Shown: in pieces, positions 1 to 10,776 of the stretch | How the letters are laid out: every line of letters begins with the position of its first letter | How positions within the stretch are numbered: the stretch's first letter is position 1 | NCBI GenBank assembly: GCA_947496175.1 | Contig: CANMBU010000003.1 | Coordinates: 372,001-436,000, forward strand | Source: an uncultured Roseovarius sp. | GTDB taxonomy: Bacteria; Pseudomonadota; Alphaproteobacteria; Rhodobacterales; Rhodobacteraceae | Direction: 5' to 3' | DNA: 64,000 bases | Position numbers and translations under genes: made by a program | Notes under the pieces: model-generated | Told to the model about the DNA's origin: nothing | Seen by the model: the letters and a program-made list of their open reading frames with translations, nothing else | The model's database searches: none

Positions 1-2
1 CT

Positions 3-860
3 GTTGCACGGTCTGAGAGTCTGTCAGGCGCCGGGCGTGCGCTCAAACTTGATCCTGCCACAGTGGGACGGCGCATTGGCAGGCTGGAGCATGTCTACAG
101 CACGCCGCTTTTTGCCAAATCACCCACCGGATACGCGCTCACGGACGCAGGCCAACGGCTTATGGCCCATGCCAGCCGCGCCGAGCTTGCCATGCAGGAC
201 GCCTCAGAAGAACTTGCCGGACAAGCCGGGGGTCTGTCAGGTCAAATCCGCATTGGCGCACCTGACGGTGTGGCGAATTTCCTCTTGCCGCAGGTCTGTG
301 CATCCATCGCCGCCGAGAACCCCGAGCTGGAGGTTCAGATCGTCGCACAACCGCGGGTCTTCAGCCTGACGCGGCGCGAGGCGGACATGGTTGTGGCCGT
401 CAGCCCGCCCACAGCCGGACGGCTCAGCGTGCAGAAAATCATCGATTATAGCCTTCATCTGGCGGCCTCTGGTGCCTATTTGCGTCAAGCGCCAGCCATC
501 ACTGCGTTAAGCGATCTCAAGGCGCATCGCATGGTGGGGTATATCCCGGACATGATCTTCGACAAGGAATTGGATTACCTGCATGAAACCGGTATCGAGC
601 GTGTCGCTTTGGCCTCAAACTCTGTGTCGGTGCAAATGAACTGGATCAAGCAAGGCGGCGGCGTTGGCATTGTGCATGACTTTGCACGCGCCTGGTTTGA
701 TGACGTTATCACGGTCCTTCCAGAGGTATTTTCCCTGACGCGCAGCTTCTATCTTGTGCGGCACGAAGATGATCGCAGGCTTGAGCGGATGAACCGGTTT
801 GCCGAGGCGCTCAGCACCGGCATTCGGCATGAGGTGGCGCGTCTTGAGGCTAAAACTTGA
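3..860 (+). CDS. LysR-family transcriptional regulator (5' truncated by window edge)
   Basis: Frame is open to the window start; N-terminal HTH-like ALKLDPATVGRRIGRLE followed by a LysR substrate-binding domain. Confidence 0.85.
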   Translation, partial: VARSESLSGAGRALKLDPATVGRRIGRLEHVYSTPLFAKSPTGYALTDAGQRLMAHASRAELAMQDASEELAGQAGGLSGQIRIGAPDGVANFLLPQVCASIAAENPELEVQIVAQPRVFSLTRREADMVVAVSPPTAGRLSVQKIIDYSLHLAASGAYLRQAPAITALSDLKAHRMVGYIPDMIFDKELDYLHETGIERVALASNSVSVQMNWIKQGGGVGIVHDFARAWFDDVITVLPEVFSLTRSFYLVRHEDDRRLERMNRFAEALSTGIRHEVARLEAKT

Positions 861-918
861 CAGAATTCTGCGTCTAAGAGACGCTGAACACAGAAATTTT
901 CAGGAAGAGGGACCTAAA

Positions 919-1353
919 ATGATTGTCCAACAGATTTTGCAGTCCAAAGGCAATGATGCTGTGATCACCATCACGCCGCGGACAAATGTCGCTGACGCGG
1001 CAGCACTTTTGTCCGAGCACCGCATCGGTGGTCTGGTTGTTTCAGGCGACGGCAAATCCGCGGATGGCATCCTGTCGGAACGAGACATCGTGCGCGCGCT
1101 TGCCTTAAAGGGCGGTGGGTGCCTGAATGATCATGTCTCAGACCTGATGACCCCTGATCCGGTGTGTTGTTCGCGTCAGGACAGCGCCGATCACGTGCTT
1201 GGCCGCATGACCGAGGGACGTTTTCGCCATATGCCGGTGGTCGAAGACGGCGCATTGGTTGGCATCGTGACAATCGGCGACGTGGTCAAGGCCCGCCTGC
1301 AAGAGCTTTCCATGGAGAAAGAGGCGCTGGAAAGCATGGTGATGGGGCACTGA
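919..1353 (+). CDS. CBS-domain protein (tandem CBS pair)
   Basis: MIVQQILQSKG..., two CBS motifs (GGLVVSGDGKSADGILSERDIV; RHMPVVEDGALVGIVTIGDVV); internal ATG preferred over the longer ORF. Confidence 0.85.
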   Translation: MIVQQILQSKGNDAVITITPRTNVADAAALLSEHRIGGLVVSGDGKSADGILSERDIVRALALKGGGCLNDHVSDLMTPDPVCCSRQDSADHVLGRMTEGRFRHMPVVEDGALVGIVTIGDVVKARLQELSMEKEALESMVMGH

Positions 1354-1477
1354 CGCGCAAATGACGCACGGTCTCTGATTTCACTGTTTCACAAATACTC
1401 AATTCGGCGCTCGACGCTTGCAATCACCCCGGTCCTGGTGTTGCTTGCTCGGGCAATTGATGAAAGAGGCCTCTGTC

Positions 1478-1978
1478 ATGCGCATTGGTTTGTACCCTGG
1501 CACATTTGACCCAATCACGTTGGGCCATACCGATATCATCGCACGCGCTGCAACCCTTGTGGACCGGCTTGTCATCGGTGTGGCGATCAATCGGGACAAG
1601 GGGCCACTCTTTACGCTCGAAGAACGCGTGGCCATGGTCGAGGCAGAATGCGCAGGGATTTGCGATGAGACCGGTGTCGAGATCGTCGCCCATCCTTTTG
1701 AAAACCTGCTCATTGACTGCGCCCGTGATGTGGGGGCCAGTATGATCATTCGGGGTCTGCGCGCGGTGGCGGATTTCGAGTATGAATTCCAGATGGTGGG
1801 TATGAACCGGGCGATGGATGACCGTATTGAGACGGTTTTCCTGATGGCGGATGCCCGGCGTCAGGCGATTGCCAGCAAGCTGGTCAAGGAAATCGCGCGG
1901 CTGGGGGGGGATGTGTCCAAATTTGTGCCGCCTGAAGTCAATACAGCTTTGACCGCAAAGTACGACGCCAAGCGGTAA
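1478..1978 (+). CDS. coaD: Pantetheine-phosphate adenylyltransferase
   Basis: MRIGLYPGTFDPITLGHTDII nucleotidyltransferase motif and IIRGLRAVADFEYE. Confidence 0.95.
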   Translation: MRIGLYPGTFDPITLGHTDIIARAATLVDRLVIGVAINRDKGPLFTLEERVAMVEAECAGICDETGVEIVAHPFENLLIDCARDVGASMIIRGLRAVADFEYEFQMVGMNRAMDDRIETVFLMADARRQAIASKLVKEIARLGGDVSKFVPPEVNTALTAKYDAKR

Positions 1979-1984
1979 GACAGC

Positions 1985-2599
1985 TTAGAATTTCTGCGTC
2001 AGCCCAAGCTTAAGAACTGTCACGCCACCAATATTCACGGTTGTCGGCCCGCCAAGCGTGTTGCTGACCTCACCAAACCGCATATACGCAGCCTCTACGC
2101 GCAGGTTCCATCCCTCTTGAAAAGGTGCCTCATAACCGACGCCGACCTGCCAGCCCGGCGTGATATCAGACACATGACCGTGCCCAGTCAGCATCTGCGT
2201 CACGCTGGCTGCACCGTATCCCAGAGTGCCATAGAACAGGCCACGCCCTGTGTCGCGACCCAGACGGGCTTTGACAAAACCATAGCTGTCAATATCCGTG
2301 CGGCAGCCCACGCAGTTGGTTTGTGTCGCGCCTTCGACTTCACTGACAGCCAGTTCAAGCTCAATACCGTAGACGGTTTTGTTTTGCTGCCAGCTGCGCC
2401 CGCCGTAAAGCCCGGCAACCATACCGTCCGTGCTGAAATTTCCAGTGCTGACCGCACCTTGGGTCCAGCGCGAGGTGCTCGCGCCATAGCCCAAAAACCC
2501 TCCGGCATACCATTCGCCGGTTTTGTCTTGAGCATGGGTTGGCAGAGGAGAAAGGGCACACACGCCCAAGACGAGGGCCGCACTCAGAAACTTCAACAT
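1985..2599 (-). CDS. Outer-membrane beta-barrel protein
   Basis: Signal peptide, aromatic/glycine-rich barrel strands, C-terminal KLGLTQKF. Confidence 0.7.
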   Translation of the reverse strand: MLKFLSAALVLGVCALSPLPTHAQDKTGEWYAGGFLGYGASTSRWTQGAVSTGNFSTDGMVAGLYGGRSWQQNKTVYGIELELAVSEVEGATQTNCVGCRTDIDSYGFVKARLGRDTGRGLFYGTLGYGAASVTQMLTGHGHVSDITPGWQVGVGYEAPFQEGWNLRVEAAYMRFGEVSNTLGGPTTVNIGGVTVLKLGLTQKF

Positions 2600-2781
2600 T
2601 GTAAACTCGTAAAGACTAATTCGATTTGTGATGAATTAGCATGAACCTGACCCGAGCGGTCTTGGTTTCTTAACTTTTGGTTAACACGTTGAAGGGCAGG
2701 TGGCTCCGTTTAAGACGTTTCGCGACACGCCGCGCGACCCTCAATCTTTGCACGCCTTTCGCCTTTCGCCGATGTCTCGGG

Positions 2782-3810
2782 TTAAAGGTGAGGCGCTTTA
2801 GGTGACGTCTGAGCGCCCATCACCTCAGCCACATCCAGCATCCGGTTGGAAAAGCCCCACTCATTGTCATACCAGCACAAGATGCGCCCCATGGTCCCAT
2901 CCAATATGCGGGTTTCATGTGTGTCAAACACGCAAGACAGTGGATTGTGATTAAAGTCGCGCGATACCAGCGGCTTGTCAGACACACCAAGCACCGCCCG
3001 CATGGCCCCATTGGCAGCACTGCGCACCGCCTCCTCAATGGCCTCGGGTGATAGCGGTTTCTCACTCTCAAAAGTCAGATCAATCGCTGAGACATTTGGG
3101 GTTGGGACACGAATGGCTGTGCCGTCTAGTGTCCCGGCCAGTTTGGGCAGGACCAATCCAACGGCGCGCGCCGCTCCTGTGGTGGTCGGGATGATATTCT
3201 CCGCGGCGGCACGGGCGCGGCGCGCATCCTTGTGGCCGCTATCCAGCAGGCGCTGAGAGGCGGTGTAGGAATGAATCGTGGTCACAAACCCGCGTTTGAG
3301 GCCAAAAGCATCATCCAGAACCTTGGCAATCGGCGCCAGGCAGTTCGTGGTGCAGGACGCGTTGGAGACGATGGCATCGGCTTTGGTGATGTCCGTTTCA
3401 TTGACACCGAAGACCACTGTGCGTTCGACGCCTTTGCCTGGGGCCGATATCAGGACGCGCTGTGCGCCCGCCTCAAGATGCAGAGATGCCCCCGGCCCAT
3501 CGCGGAACACGCCGGTGCATTCGAGCACGATGTCCACATCGAGCTCTTTCCAGGGCAGGGCGCCTGGATCACGTTCGCGGGTCACCTTTATTGGACCACG
3601 ACCAATATCAAAACTGTCATCCTTCAGATTTACTGCGCCGGGAAAAGGGCCATGCACCGTGTCATGTTCCAAAAGTGCCGCATTGGTCTCCAGCGGCATC
3701 AGATCGTTGACGGCCACCACCTCAAGATCGTCACGTCCACTTTCGTAAAGCGCGCGTAGAACATTGCGGCCAATCCGGCCAAATCCGTTAATGGCAAGTC
3801 GCGTGGGCAT
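2782..3810 (-). CDS. gap: Type I glyceraldehyde-3-phosphate dehydrogenase (paralogue 1)
   Basis: INGFGRIGRNVLRAL, SNASCTTNCLAP, WYDNEWGFSNRM. Confidence 0.93.
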   Translation of the reverse strand: MPTRLAINGFGRIGRNVLRALYESGRDDLEVVAVNDLMPLETNAALLEHDTVHGPFPGAVNLKDDSFDIGRGPIKVTRERDPGALPWKELDVDIVLECTGVFRDGPGASLHLEAGAQRVLISAPGKGVERTVVFGVNETDITKADAIVSNASCTTNCLAPIAKVLDDAFGLKRGFVTTIHSYTASQRLLDSGHKDARRARAAAENIIPTTTGAARAVGLVLPKLAGTLDGTAIRVPTPNVSAIDLTFESEKPLSPEAIEEAVRSAANGAMRAVLGVSDKPLVSRDFNHNPLSCVFDTHETRILDGTMGRILCWYDNEWGFSNRMLDVAEVMGAQTSPKAPHL

Positions 3811-3841
3811 ATGGTGCTCCTTGAGGATGAATGAGGTGACG

Positions 3842-3985
3842 TTACCGCCAGAATTTCAGCCACTCAATGAAGTCCAAGAGCTTGCGCGCAAGAAAGAAGG
3901 TGCCGGTCATGTCAAACAGGACCGCATCGACCGCAATAGCGCAAAGGACAAGCGCCCCAAGGATGAGTGCAATTTTGTTGGTCAT
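3842..3985 (-). CDS. Small single-TM protein, 47 aa
   Basis: Hand translation MTNKIALILGALVLCAIAVDAVLFDMTGTFFLARKLLDFIEWLKFWR*; lies between two gap genes; too short for the supplied ORF track. Confidence 0.65.
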   Translation of the reverse strand: MTNKIALILGALVLCAIAVDAVLFDMTGTFFLARKLLDFIEWLKFWR

Positions 3986-4051
3986 GCGCCTGTGTGCTCT
4001 TGTTTTGCCCAAGATATGCCCGAGGTGACGCAGCCGCGCAAGGTTTCACGC

Positions 4052-4085
4052 AAAAACCCCTGCCTTCAAATAGGCAGGGGCTTTT
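4052..4085 (-). terminator. Rho-independent terminator downstream of gap paralogue 2
   Basis: CCCCTGCC-N8-GGCAGGGG stem with a T-run on the minus strand. Confidence 0.8.
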
Positions 4086-4104
4086 GCATTCTGTTCAGAT
4101 TGTC

Positions 4105-5106
4105 TTAGGACAGGCGCGCCATGGCGACGGCCACATCGGCCATGCGGCAGGAAAAGCCCCATTCATTGTCGTACCAGGCCAGCACGCGCACCAGACGCCC
4201 GCCTGTGACCTTGGTCTGGTCGGGGGCAAAGATTGAGCTTTCCTCAGTGTGGTTGAAGTCGATGGAAACCTTGGGTTCGGGATCATAGGCCAGAACGCCT
4301 TTCATCGGGCCTGCTGCGGCCTCAGCCACGACTTCGTTCACGTCTGCCTCAGTGACGTCTTTCTTGGCGATGAAAGTGAGGTCCACGGCAGAGACATTCG
4401 GTGTGGGCACGCGGATGGCCGAGCCGTCAAGTTTACCTTTAAGGTCCGGCAGCACTTCGCCAAGCGCCTTGGCAGCCCCGGTTGAGGTCGGGATCATCGA
4501 CATGGCCGCAGCACGGGCGCGGTAGAGATCCTTGTGGCGGCGGTCAAGCGTGGGCTGATCGCCGGTATAGGCGTGGATCGTGGTCATGATGCCGCTCTCG
4601 ATGCCGATGCCCTCATGCAGCACCTTGGCCACAGGCGCCAGACAGTTGGTGGTGCACGACCCGTTCGAGATCATTCGCTCACCGGGCTGCATATCCTGAT
4701 CATTCACACCGTAAACAACCGTGCGGTCCACGTTCTTGCCCGGCGCCGAGAGCAGAACCTTGCCCGCGCCACGCTCCAGGTGTTTCTTGGCCTTTTCGCC
4801 GTCGTTGAATTTGCCGGTACATTCCAGCACGACATCCACACCGGACCAGTCCAGCTCGTCCATGTCATAGGTCGAGAACATCTCCATCGGTCCACGGCCC
4901 AGATCCATGGTGCCATCGCCCAGAGTGATCTCATTGGGAAAGCGGCCATGCACGCTGTCATATTTCATCAGATGCGCCGCTGTCTCCAGCGGGCCTGTGG
5001 CGTTGACCTTCGCCACCTTGATGTCATTGCGAGTGCTGGCGGCGATATGGGCGAGGGTACAGCGACCGATGCGGCCAAAGCCATTGATGCCGACGGTAAT
5101 GGTCAT
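4105..5106 (-). CDS. gap: Type I glyceraldehyde-3-phosphate dehydrogenase (paralogue 2)
   Basis: MTITVGINGFGRIGRCTLAHI, SNGSCTTNCLAPVAKVL, WYDNEWGFSCRM. Confidence 0.95.
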   Translation of the reverse strand: MTITVGINGFGRIGRCTLAHIAASTRNDIKVAKVNATGPLETAAHLMKYDSVHGRFPNEITLGDGTMDLGRGPMEMFSTYDMDELDWSGVDVVLECTGKFNDGEKAKKHLERGAGKVLLSAPGKNVDRTVVYGVNDQDMQPGERMISNGSCTTNCLAPVAKVLHEGIGIESGIMTTIHAYTGDQPTLDRRHKDLYRARAAAMSMIPTSTGAAKALGEVLPDLKGKLDGSAIRVPTPNVSAVDLTFIAKKDVTEADVNEVVAEAAAGPMKGVLAYDPEPKVSIDFNHTEESSIFAPDQTKVTGGRLVRVLAWYDNEWGFSCRMADVAVAMARLS

Positions 5107-5431
5107 GAACAATCTCCTGAAACGAAGGGGTTTGGCAGGCATATAGACCCAGGTTTCCCGGCCCGAAAGGTGGAAAATGCCCAAAGCCCCGGTGTTTGCG
5201 GTAACGGTTATCGCAAACTGGAGAAGTTACCCTCAAAGAGGGAAACAATGACGCCAAAAACACCGGATTTCGCCAGGAGTTTTCGACTAAAGCCTGTCGG
5301 AGACGTCAAGGCGCTGCCAAAAAGTTAACGGCTAAAAAGATACCATAAATCAATCAAATTTTTGTCTTTGTTTGCCTACATCTTCTGAAGGCACGCAGAT
5401 ATTTGTATGCGGTTTGTAGGTTTGATCTGTC

Positions 5432-6463
5432 ATGGCAACTTTTGACTTTACGGTCCCAATCTACGGGTTTGACCAATGGGTTGGCGCGGACACGACCAGT
5501 ACGGTCAGCTACCCGGTTGGTACAACGTTTTCCCTAAACTCGGATGCTGCGTTGACGGTCATTGATGTCCAGGATGACGACGGGAACCCGGTTGGCTCGC
5601 CAGACAATGAATTCAGCGACGGGTTTATTGACACCCCGGGTGATGGCTCTACCCCGTCCACAGCGAACAATGACCAAGTCCTGACACAACCAGTTACAAT
5701 AAACGGCCAGAGCTTCGGCGTTGGGGACCAGGTTGAGTTGGAATTTGCCTTTACGACCACCACTGGCGAAACCTTTTGGGTCATTCGGATCAACAACATA
5801 AACGTTGGGATCAGCGGACCCTCTTTGCCAGTCCCCGGAACAACATACGAAGTTGCCAGCAGTGGAGACGGTGAGTTCACACCGGTCAGCGATGTTCCGT
5901 GTTTTGTGGATGGTGCGTTGATCCAGACCCCTAATGGCATGGTTCCCATAGAAAATCTGAAGGCGGGGGATGTCGTCACAACATTAGACCATGGAGTTCA
6001 ACCAATTAAATGGACAGGTGCGCGTCGTGTGAGCCCGCTGGACATGTTGTTTTTCCCCGATCTACGACCTATCAAGCTGTGTGCGTATGCGCTCGGCGTG
6101 CACGGTCCCGCCGAGCCGCTTTTCTTGTCACCTAATCACAGAGTGATGGTTCCAAGCACGGCGTTAGAAGTTTACTTTGCCGAGCTTGAAATGCTGGCCG
6201 CAGCAAAACATCTGGTGAATGGAACGACCATATCAGTCACGCGTCCGAAAGCGGCGTTTTGTTACCGGCATGTCATGTTGGAAAACCATGAAATCCTACT
6301 CGTGAATGGCGTGCCTTGCGAAAGCCTGTATCCCGGAGGTCAGGGCACATTCGGGGAACGGCTTCTGGAGGCAGATCTATTTGGTGGGGGGCACGCGGCG
6401 CATAGTTCGTTGGTGCGTCCGGTTTTACGGAAATATGAAGCACAGCTTTTGATTCTTGAATAG
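5432..6463 (+). CDS. Hint-domain (Hedgehog/intein-like) protein
   Basis: CFVDGALIQTPNGMVPIENLKAGDVVTTLDHGVQPIKWTG and LSPNHRVMV Hint signature. Confidence 0.8.
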   Translation: MATFDFTVPIYGFDQWVGADTTSTVSYPVGTTFSLNSDAALTVIDVQDDDGNPVGSPDNEFSDGFIDTPGDGSTPSTANNDQVLTQPVTINGQSFGVGDQVELEFAFTTTTGETFWVIRINNINVGISGPSLPVPGTTYEVASSGDGEFTPVSDVPCFVDGALIQTPNGMVPIENLKAGDVVTTLDHGVQPIKWTGARRVSPLDMLFFPDLRPIKLCAYALGVHGPAEPLFLSPNHRVMVPSTALEVYFAELEMLAAAKHLVNGTTISVTRPKAAFCYRHVMLENHEILLVNGVPCESLYPGGQGTFGERLLEADLFGGGHAAHSSLVRPVLRKYEAQLLILE

Positions 6464-6601
6464 CACGAGACAGAGCTTGCGCCAGATGATAGTCGAAGCA
6501 CGGAAGGTTGGCGCAATCTCAAGATGAGTCGAACCACGAAGCGAGCGCAGCGGTCCAGATCAGACTCTACACCTTTCAGCATCCCCCTCCATCACAGCGC
6601 C

Positions 6602-8617
6602 TCAGAGCAGTGACTTCACCTTCTCCGCCACTGCCTCTGGCGTAATCCCGAACTTCTCGTAAAGCACATCTGCCGGGGCAGAGGCGCCAAAGCCATGCAT
6701 GCCGACAAAGCCGGATTTCTCGCGTTTGCCGCGTTCGCCGTAAAGCCAGCGGTCCCAGCCGAAGCGGATCGCGGCCTCAACCGCCACGCGGACCGGGCCA
6801 GCGGGTAGAACCTTGCGGCGGTAGGCCTCGTCCTGCTCCTCGAAAAGCTCCCAGCAGGGCATGGAGACGACGCGCGTGCCAATCCCCTCGGCCTGCAGCA
6901 GATCGCGCGCCTTCATGGCAATCTCGACCTCAGAGCCCGTCGCCATGAGGAGCGCCTGACGTTTTCCGTCCGCATCAGCCAGTACATAGGCGCCTTGGGC
7001 GGTGAGGTTGCGCTGTTTGTGCTCGGTGCGCAGCGTCGGCAGACCTTGCCGCGTCAAGGACAGCACGGAAGGTGTTGATTTTGAAGACAAAGCCAGTTCC
7101 CAAGACTCTGCCGTCTCAACCGTGTCGCAGGGGCGGAACACAAACGTGTTGGGCGTCGCACGGCTGATCGCCAGATGCTCAACCGGTTGGTGTGTGGGGC
7201 CATCTTCGCCCAAACCAATGCTGTCATGGGTCATGACAAACACCGTGGGCACTTTCATCAATGCCGCCAGACGCATTGCGGGGCGCGCATAATCAGTGAA
7301 GCACATGAAGGTGCCGCCATAAGGCTTGATCCCGCCATGCAGGGCCATGCCGTTCATGGCCGCCGCCATGCCGTGCTCGCGGATACCGTAATGGATGTAT
7401 CGGCCTTTGCGGTTGGTGTCGTCAAACACCGTCATGTCACCGGATTTGGTGTTGTTAGACCCGGACAGATCCGCCGACCCGCCAATGGTCTCTTTCATGA
7501 TCGGATTGACCACTTCGAGCACCATTTCGCTTGATTTGCGGGTGGCGACCTTGGGGGCCTCATCTGTGATCTGCTGTTTCAGCGCCCGGATACGAGAGGA
7601 CAAGGATTTGGGTACGTCCCCGGCCATGACGCGGGCAAACTCGGCCTGACGGCGCTCGGACTGCTCCGCCAGGCGCGCAGCCCAGGCCGCATGATCCTCT
7701 GCACCGCGTTTGCCGATGGCTTCCCAATCGGATTTCACGTCGTCGGGCACTTCAAACGGTCCATAGGGCCACCCATAGGCGTCCTTGGCCGCCCGGAGTT
7801 GTTCCGGATCGGTCAGCGCACCGTGACCCTTTGAGGTATCCTGTGCGGCATGGCCGAGCGCGATGTGGGTTTTGCAGGCGATCATTGTTGGACGACGACC
7901 CGTTTTGGCTTTGGTTAGTGCCGCATCAATCGCTTCGGGATCATGCCCGTCACATTCCAACACCTGCCATCCCGAGGCACGGAAGCGTTTGACCTGATCG
8001 GTGCGGTCAGCAAGATCGACCGTTCCATCAATGGTGATGTTGTTGTTGTCCCAAAGCACAATCAGCTTGCCGAGGCCCAGACGCCCCGCAAGTCCGATGG
8101 CTTCTTGGCTGACACCTTCCATCAAACAACCGTCTCCGGCCATGACATAGGTGTAGTGATCCACCAGTTTCTTGCCAAACCGTGCCCGCAGCGCTTCCTC
8201 GGCGATGGCAAATCCAACGGAGTTTGAAATCCCCTGACCCAGCGGACCTGTTGTGGTTTCAATCCCGTCATGCAGGAAATTCTCAGGATGGCCTGCCGTG
8301 ATCGAGCCCCATTGCCGAAAGTTCTTGATCTGATCGAGCGTCATGCCCGGACTGCCGGTGAGGTAGAGCAGCGAATAGACCAGCATCGAGCCATGCCCGG
8401 CCGATAAGATAAAGCGATCCCGATCCGGCCATTGCGGCGCGCTTGCGTCGAACTTCAGGTGCTTTTCAAAGAGCACTGTGGCCACATCGGCCATGCCCAT
8501 AGGGGCACCAGAGTGTCCTGAATTTGCGGCATGCACGGCATCCAATGTAAGGGCGCGGATGGCGGTGGCTTTGTTCCAATGATCGGGGTTTGCAGAGCGC
8601 AGGGCGGCAATATCCAC
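6602..8617 (-). CDS. tkt: Transketolase
   Basis: TPP motif [41 protein letters not shown] start at 8617 ([14 protein letters not shown]). Confidence 0.95.
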   Translation of the reverse strand: MDIAALRSANPDHWNKATAIRALTLDAVHAANSGHSGAPMGMADVATVLFEKHLKFDASAPQWPDRDRFILSAGHGSMLVYSLLYLTGSPGMTLDQIKNFRQWGSITAGHPENFLHDGIETTTGPLGQGISNSVGFAIAEEALRARFGKKLVDHYTYVMAGDGCLMEGVSQEAIGLAGRLGLGKLIVLWDNNNITIDGTVDLADRTDQVKRFRASGWQVLECDGHDPEAIDAALTKAKTGRRPTMIACKTHIALGHAAQDTSKGHGALTDPEQLRAAKDAYGWPYGPFEVPDDVKSDWEAIGKRGAEDHAAWAARLAEQSERRQAEFARVMAGDVPKSLSSRIRALKQQITDEAPKVATRKSSEMVLEVVNPIMKETIGGSADLSGSNNTKSGDMTVFDDTNRKGRYIHYGIREHGMAAAMNGMALHGGIKPYGGTFMCFTDYARPAMRLAALMKVPTVFVMTHDSIGLGEDGPTHQPVEHLAISRATPNTFVFRPCDTVETAESWELALSSKSTPSVLSLTRQGLPTLRTEHKQRNLTAQGAYVLADADGKRQALLMATGSEVEIAMKARDLLQAEGIGTRVVSMPCWELFEEQDEAYRRKVLPAGPVRVAVEAAIRFGWDRWLYGERGKREKSGFVGMHGFGASAPADVLYEKFGITPEAVAEKVKSLL

Positions 8618-8806
8618 GGGGCAGCTTCCTTTGGGGCTAGGTCCTGTTGGGCTGGTGCATATCAGCCTACTCTCAAAGATCAAGCGCATCAGGCCTGCGA
8701 TTTGCACCGGAGCGCGCATTTTACATGCCGTTTGACCAAAGCGCTTCGCCTTGAACCCGAGACACCCGCGAAAGGCAAAACGCGGACGCCAACTGAGGGT
8801 CGCGCG

Positions 8807-8859
8807 GCGCCTTGCGATTATCTGGGATTCAGGTTTATCGCGAAACGCTTTAGACTAAC
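8807..8859. repeat. Dispersed imperfect palindrome, copy A
   Basis: GCGCCTTGCGATTATCTGGGATTCAGGTTTATCGCGAAACGCTTTAGACTAAC; see copies at 23031 and 57561. Confidence 0.5.
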
Positions 8860-8924
8860 CTTCAAATGGGCACTCAAACGATTCGCGGTGAGTTTGATGC
8901 CGCATGACGACAGGGACAGAGTTT

Positions 8925-9422
8925 ATGAGCGAAATCGAAGAGTATCAGCGCAGGATCAGTGCCGCGTTGGATCGTATCGGCCGGCAACTTGATGCGCGCA
9001 ACGAGGCCGATGATGCACAAACGGTTGCGGAGCTGCAACAAGCTCTGGACGATGAAAAACTTGCGAACGAACAGCTCGAAGAACGCGTCAAAGCATTGAA
9101 AGACAGCAAGGAAGCCATGGCAACGGAGATTGACGACGTGCGCGCGCAAAGCTCGCAAGCTCTGGCCAAACTGGATCGGCAGTTGCAATCCTTGCGTCAG
9201 GCCAATGAGCAATTGAGACAAAACAACACTGCCCTAAGAATTGCCAATTCCGAAGGGGTTGGGGAGGCGCATCTGATAAACAAATCGATGATGGCTGAGT
9301 TGGAAAGTCTGCGTGCCAGCCGGGAGGCCGACCGTGCCGAGACCGATGCCGTGATGGCCGAACTTCAAGCTTTGATAGATAGCGCCTCGGATGCTGGCGC
9401 AAATGAGCAGGAGAATGCCTGA
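8925..9422 (+). CDS. Coiled-coil protein upstream of zapA
   Basis: Heptad-rich E/Q/L sequence; stop overlaps the zapA start. Confidence 0.75.
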   Translation: MSEIEEYQRRISAALDRIGRQLDARNEADDAQTVAELQQALDDEKLANEQLEERVKALKDSKEAMATEIDDVRAQSSQALAKLDRQLQSLRQANEQLRQNNTALRIANSEGVGEAHLINKSMMAELESLRASREADRAETDAVMAELQALIDSASDAGANEQENA

Positions 9423-9808
9423 TGCCGGAAGTTGATGTGGAAATCGGTGGCCGCAAGTTTGAAGTCGCCTGTCAGGAAGGCGAAGAGCATTACCTGCGTG
9501 CGGCGGCGGCGATGCTGGATGAAGAGGCCAGTCTATTAACGGCGCAGATCGGGCGTATTCCAGAAGCGCGTATGTTGCTGATGGCGGGATTGATGCTGGC
9601 CGACAAAACCGCAGGGGTTCAGGACAAGCTGCGTGAATCCGAGGACAAAATGACCGAGAAAGAGGCAGAGCTTGACCAATTGCGTAATGCCCAACCCGGC
9701 GAGGTGCAGCGCATTGAGGTGCCTGTGGTTCCCCGCCCGGCGCTGGATGCGCTGGATGCTCTGGCGAGGCGGGCAGAAGCTTTGGCGGAGCGCGCCGAAT
9801 CTGCTTGA
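9422..9808 (+). CDS. zapA: Cell division protein ZapA
   Basis: MPEVDVEIGGRKFEVACQEGEEHYLRAAAAMLDEEASLL. Confidence 0.88.
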   Translation: MPEVDVEIGGRKFEVACQEGEEHYLRAAAAMLDEEASLLTAQIGRIPEARMLLMAGLMLADKTAGVQDKLRESEDKMTEKEAELDQLRNAQPGEVQRIEVPVVPRPALDALDALARRAEALAERAESA

Positions 9809-9840
9809 AGTAACGCCTTTAAGCTATTGAGAAAAAAGAA

Positions 9841-9873
9841 ACTCCGGTGCAACTAAAGCACCGGAGTTTTTTT
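9841..9873. terminator. Bidirectional Rho-independent terminator
   Basis: ACTCCGGTGC-N7-GCACCGGAGT with a T-run on + and an A-rich 5' flank; lies between convergent zapA and mtkB. Confidence 0.85.
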
Positions 9874-9894
9874 GACAGTGGCGGCAGGAAGAGG

Positions 9895-10776
9895 TTACGC
9901 CACCATCTTTTCGACCGCATCCCCGAAAGAGGATGGTGTGGGGACAATTGTCACACCGGCCTCTTGCAGAATGTCGACTTTTTCTTGTGCGGATTCCCCA
10001 AAGGCGGACACGATGGCACCGGCGTGGCCCATACGCCGCCCTTTGGGAGCCGAAAGACCCGCAATATAGGCCGCGACCGGTTTGCTCATGTGATCCCGGA
10101 TGTATTCGGCGGCCTCGGCCTCTTGCGGGCCACCAATCTCACCGACCAGAACAACTGCGTCTGTGTCCGGGTCCGCTTCGAACAGCTCAAGTATGTCCTT
10201 GAAGCTTGACCCGTTGATCGGGTCTCCGCCGATGCCGATGGAGGATGACACGCCAATGCCGCGCTCACTCATCTGGCTGGCCGCCTCATAGCCCAGCGTG
10301 CCAGAGCGCCCGACGATGCCCACACGGCCCGGCTTGTAGATATGCGGGGGCATCAGACCGGCAAAACCTTCGCCAGGTGTGATGATGCCCGCACAGTTGG
10401 GTCCGATGAGGCGCATGCGCTTTTCTTCCTTATAGCGGCGCATGTAGCGTTTGACGTGGATCATGTCCTGCGCCGGGATGCCGTCTGCGATGCAGACACA
10501 GGTTTGGATACCCGCGTCCGCGGCTTCCATGATGCTGTCTGCTGCAAAGGGCGGGGGCACAAAGCTCACCACCAGATCCGCACCGGTTTCGGCCACAGCC
10601 CCTTTGACAGTGTTGAAGACCGGCAGACCAAGATGCTTGGTGCCGCCTTTGCCCGGGGTGACACCCCCTACAACATTGGTGCCGCGGTTGATCATATCCT
10701 GAGTGTGAAAACTTCCGATGCGGCCGGTGATGCCGGTGACAAGAACCTTGGTGTCTTTGTTGATGAGAATAGCCAT
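9895..10776 (-). CDS. mtkB: Malate-CoA ligase / succinyl-CoA synthetase alpha subunit
   Basis: [39 protein letters not shown]; paired with mtkA in a serine-cycle gene context. Confidence 0.83.
   Translation of the reverse strand: MAILINKDTKVLVTGITGRIGSFHTQDMINRGTNVVGGVTPGKGGTKHLGLPVFNTVKGAVAETGADLVVSFVPPPFAADSIMEAADAGIQTCVCIADGIPAQDMIHVKRYMRRYKEEKRMRLIGPNCAGIITPGEGFAGLMPPHIYKPGRVGIVGRSGTLGYEAASQMSERGIGVSSSIGIGGDPINGSSFKDILELFEADPDTDAVVLVGEIGGPQEAEAAEYIRDHMSKPVAAYIAGLSAPKGRRMGHAGAIVSAFGESAQEKVDILQEAGVTIVPTPSSFGDAVEKMVA

Noticed and set aside
3232-3759. Plus-strand 175-aa ORF antisense to gap
   Set aside because: Antisense shadow ORF of a well-supported GAPDH gene
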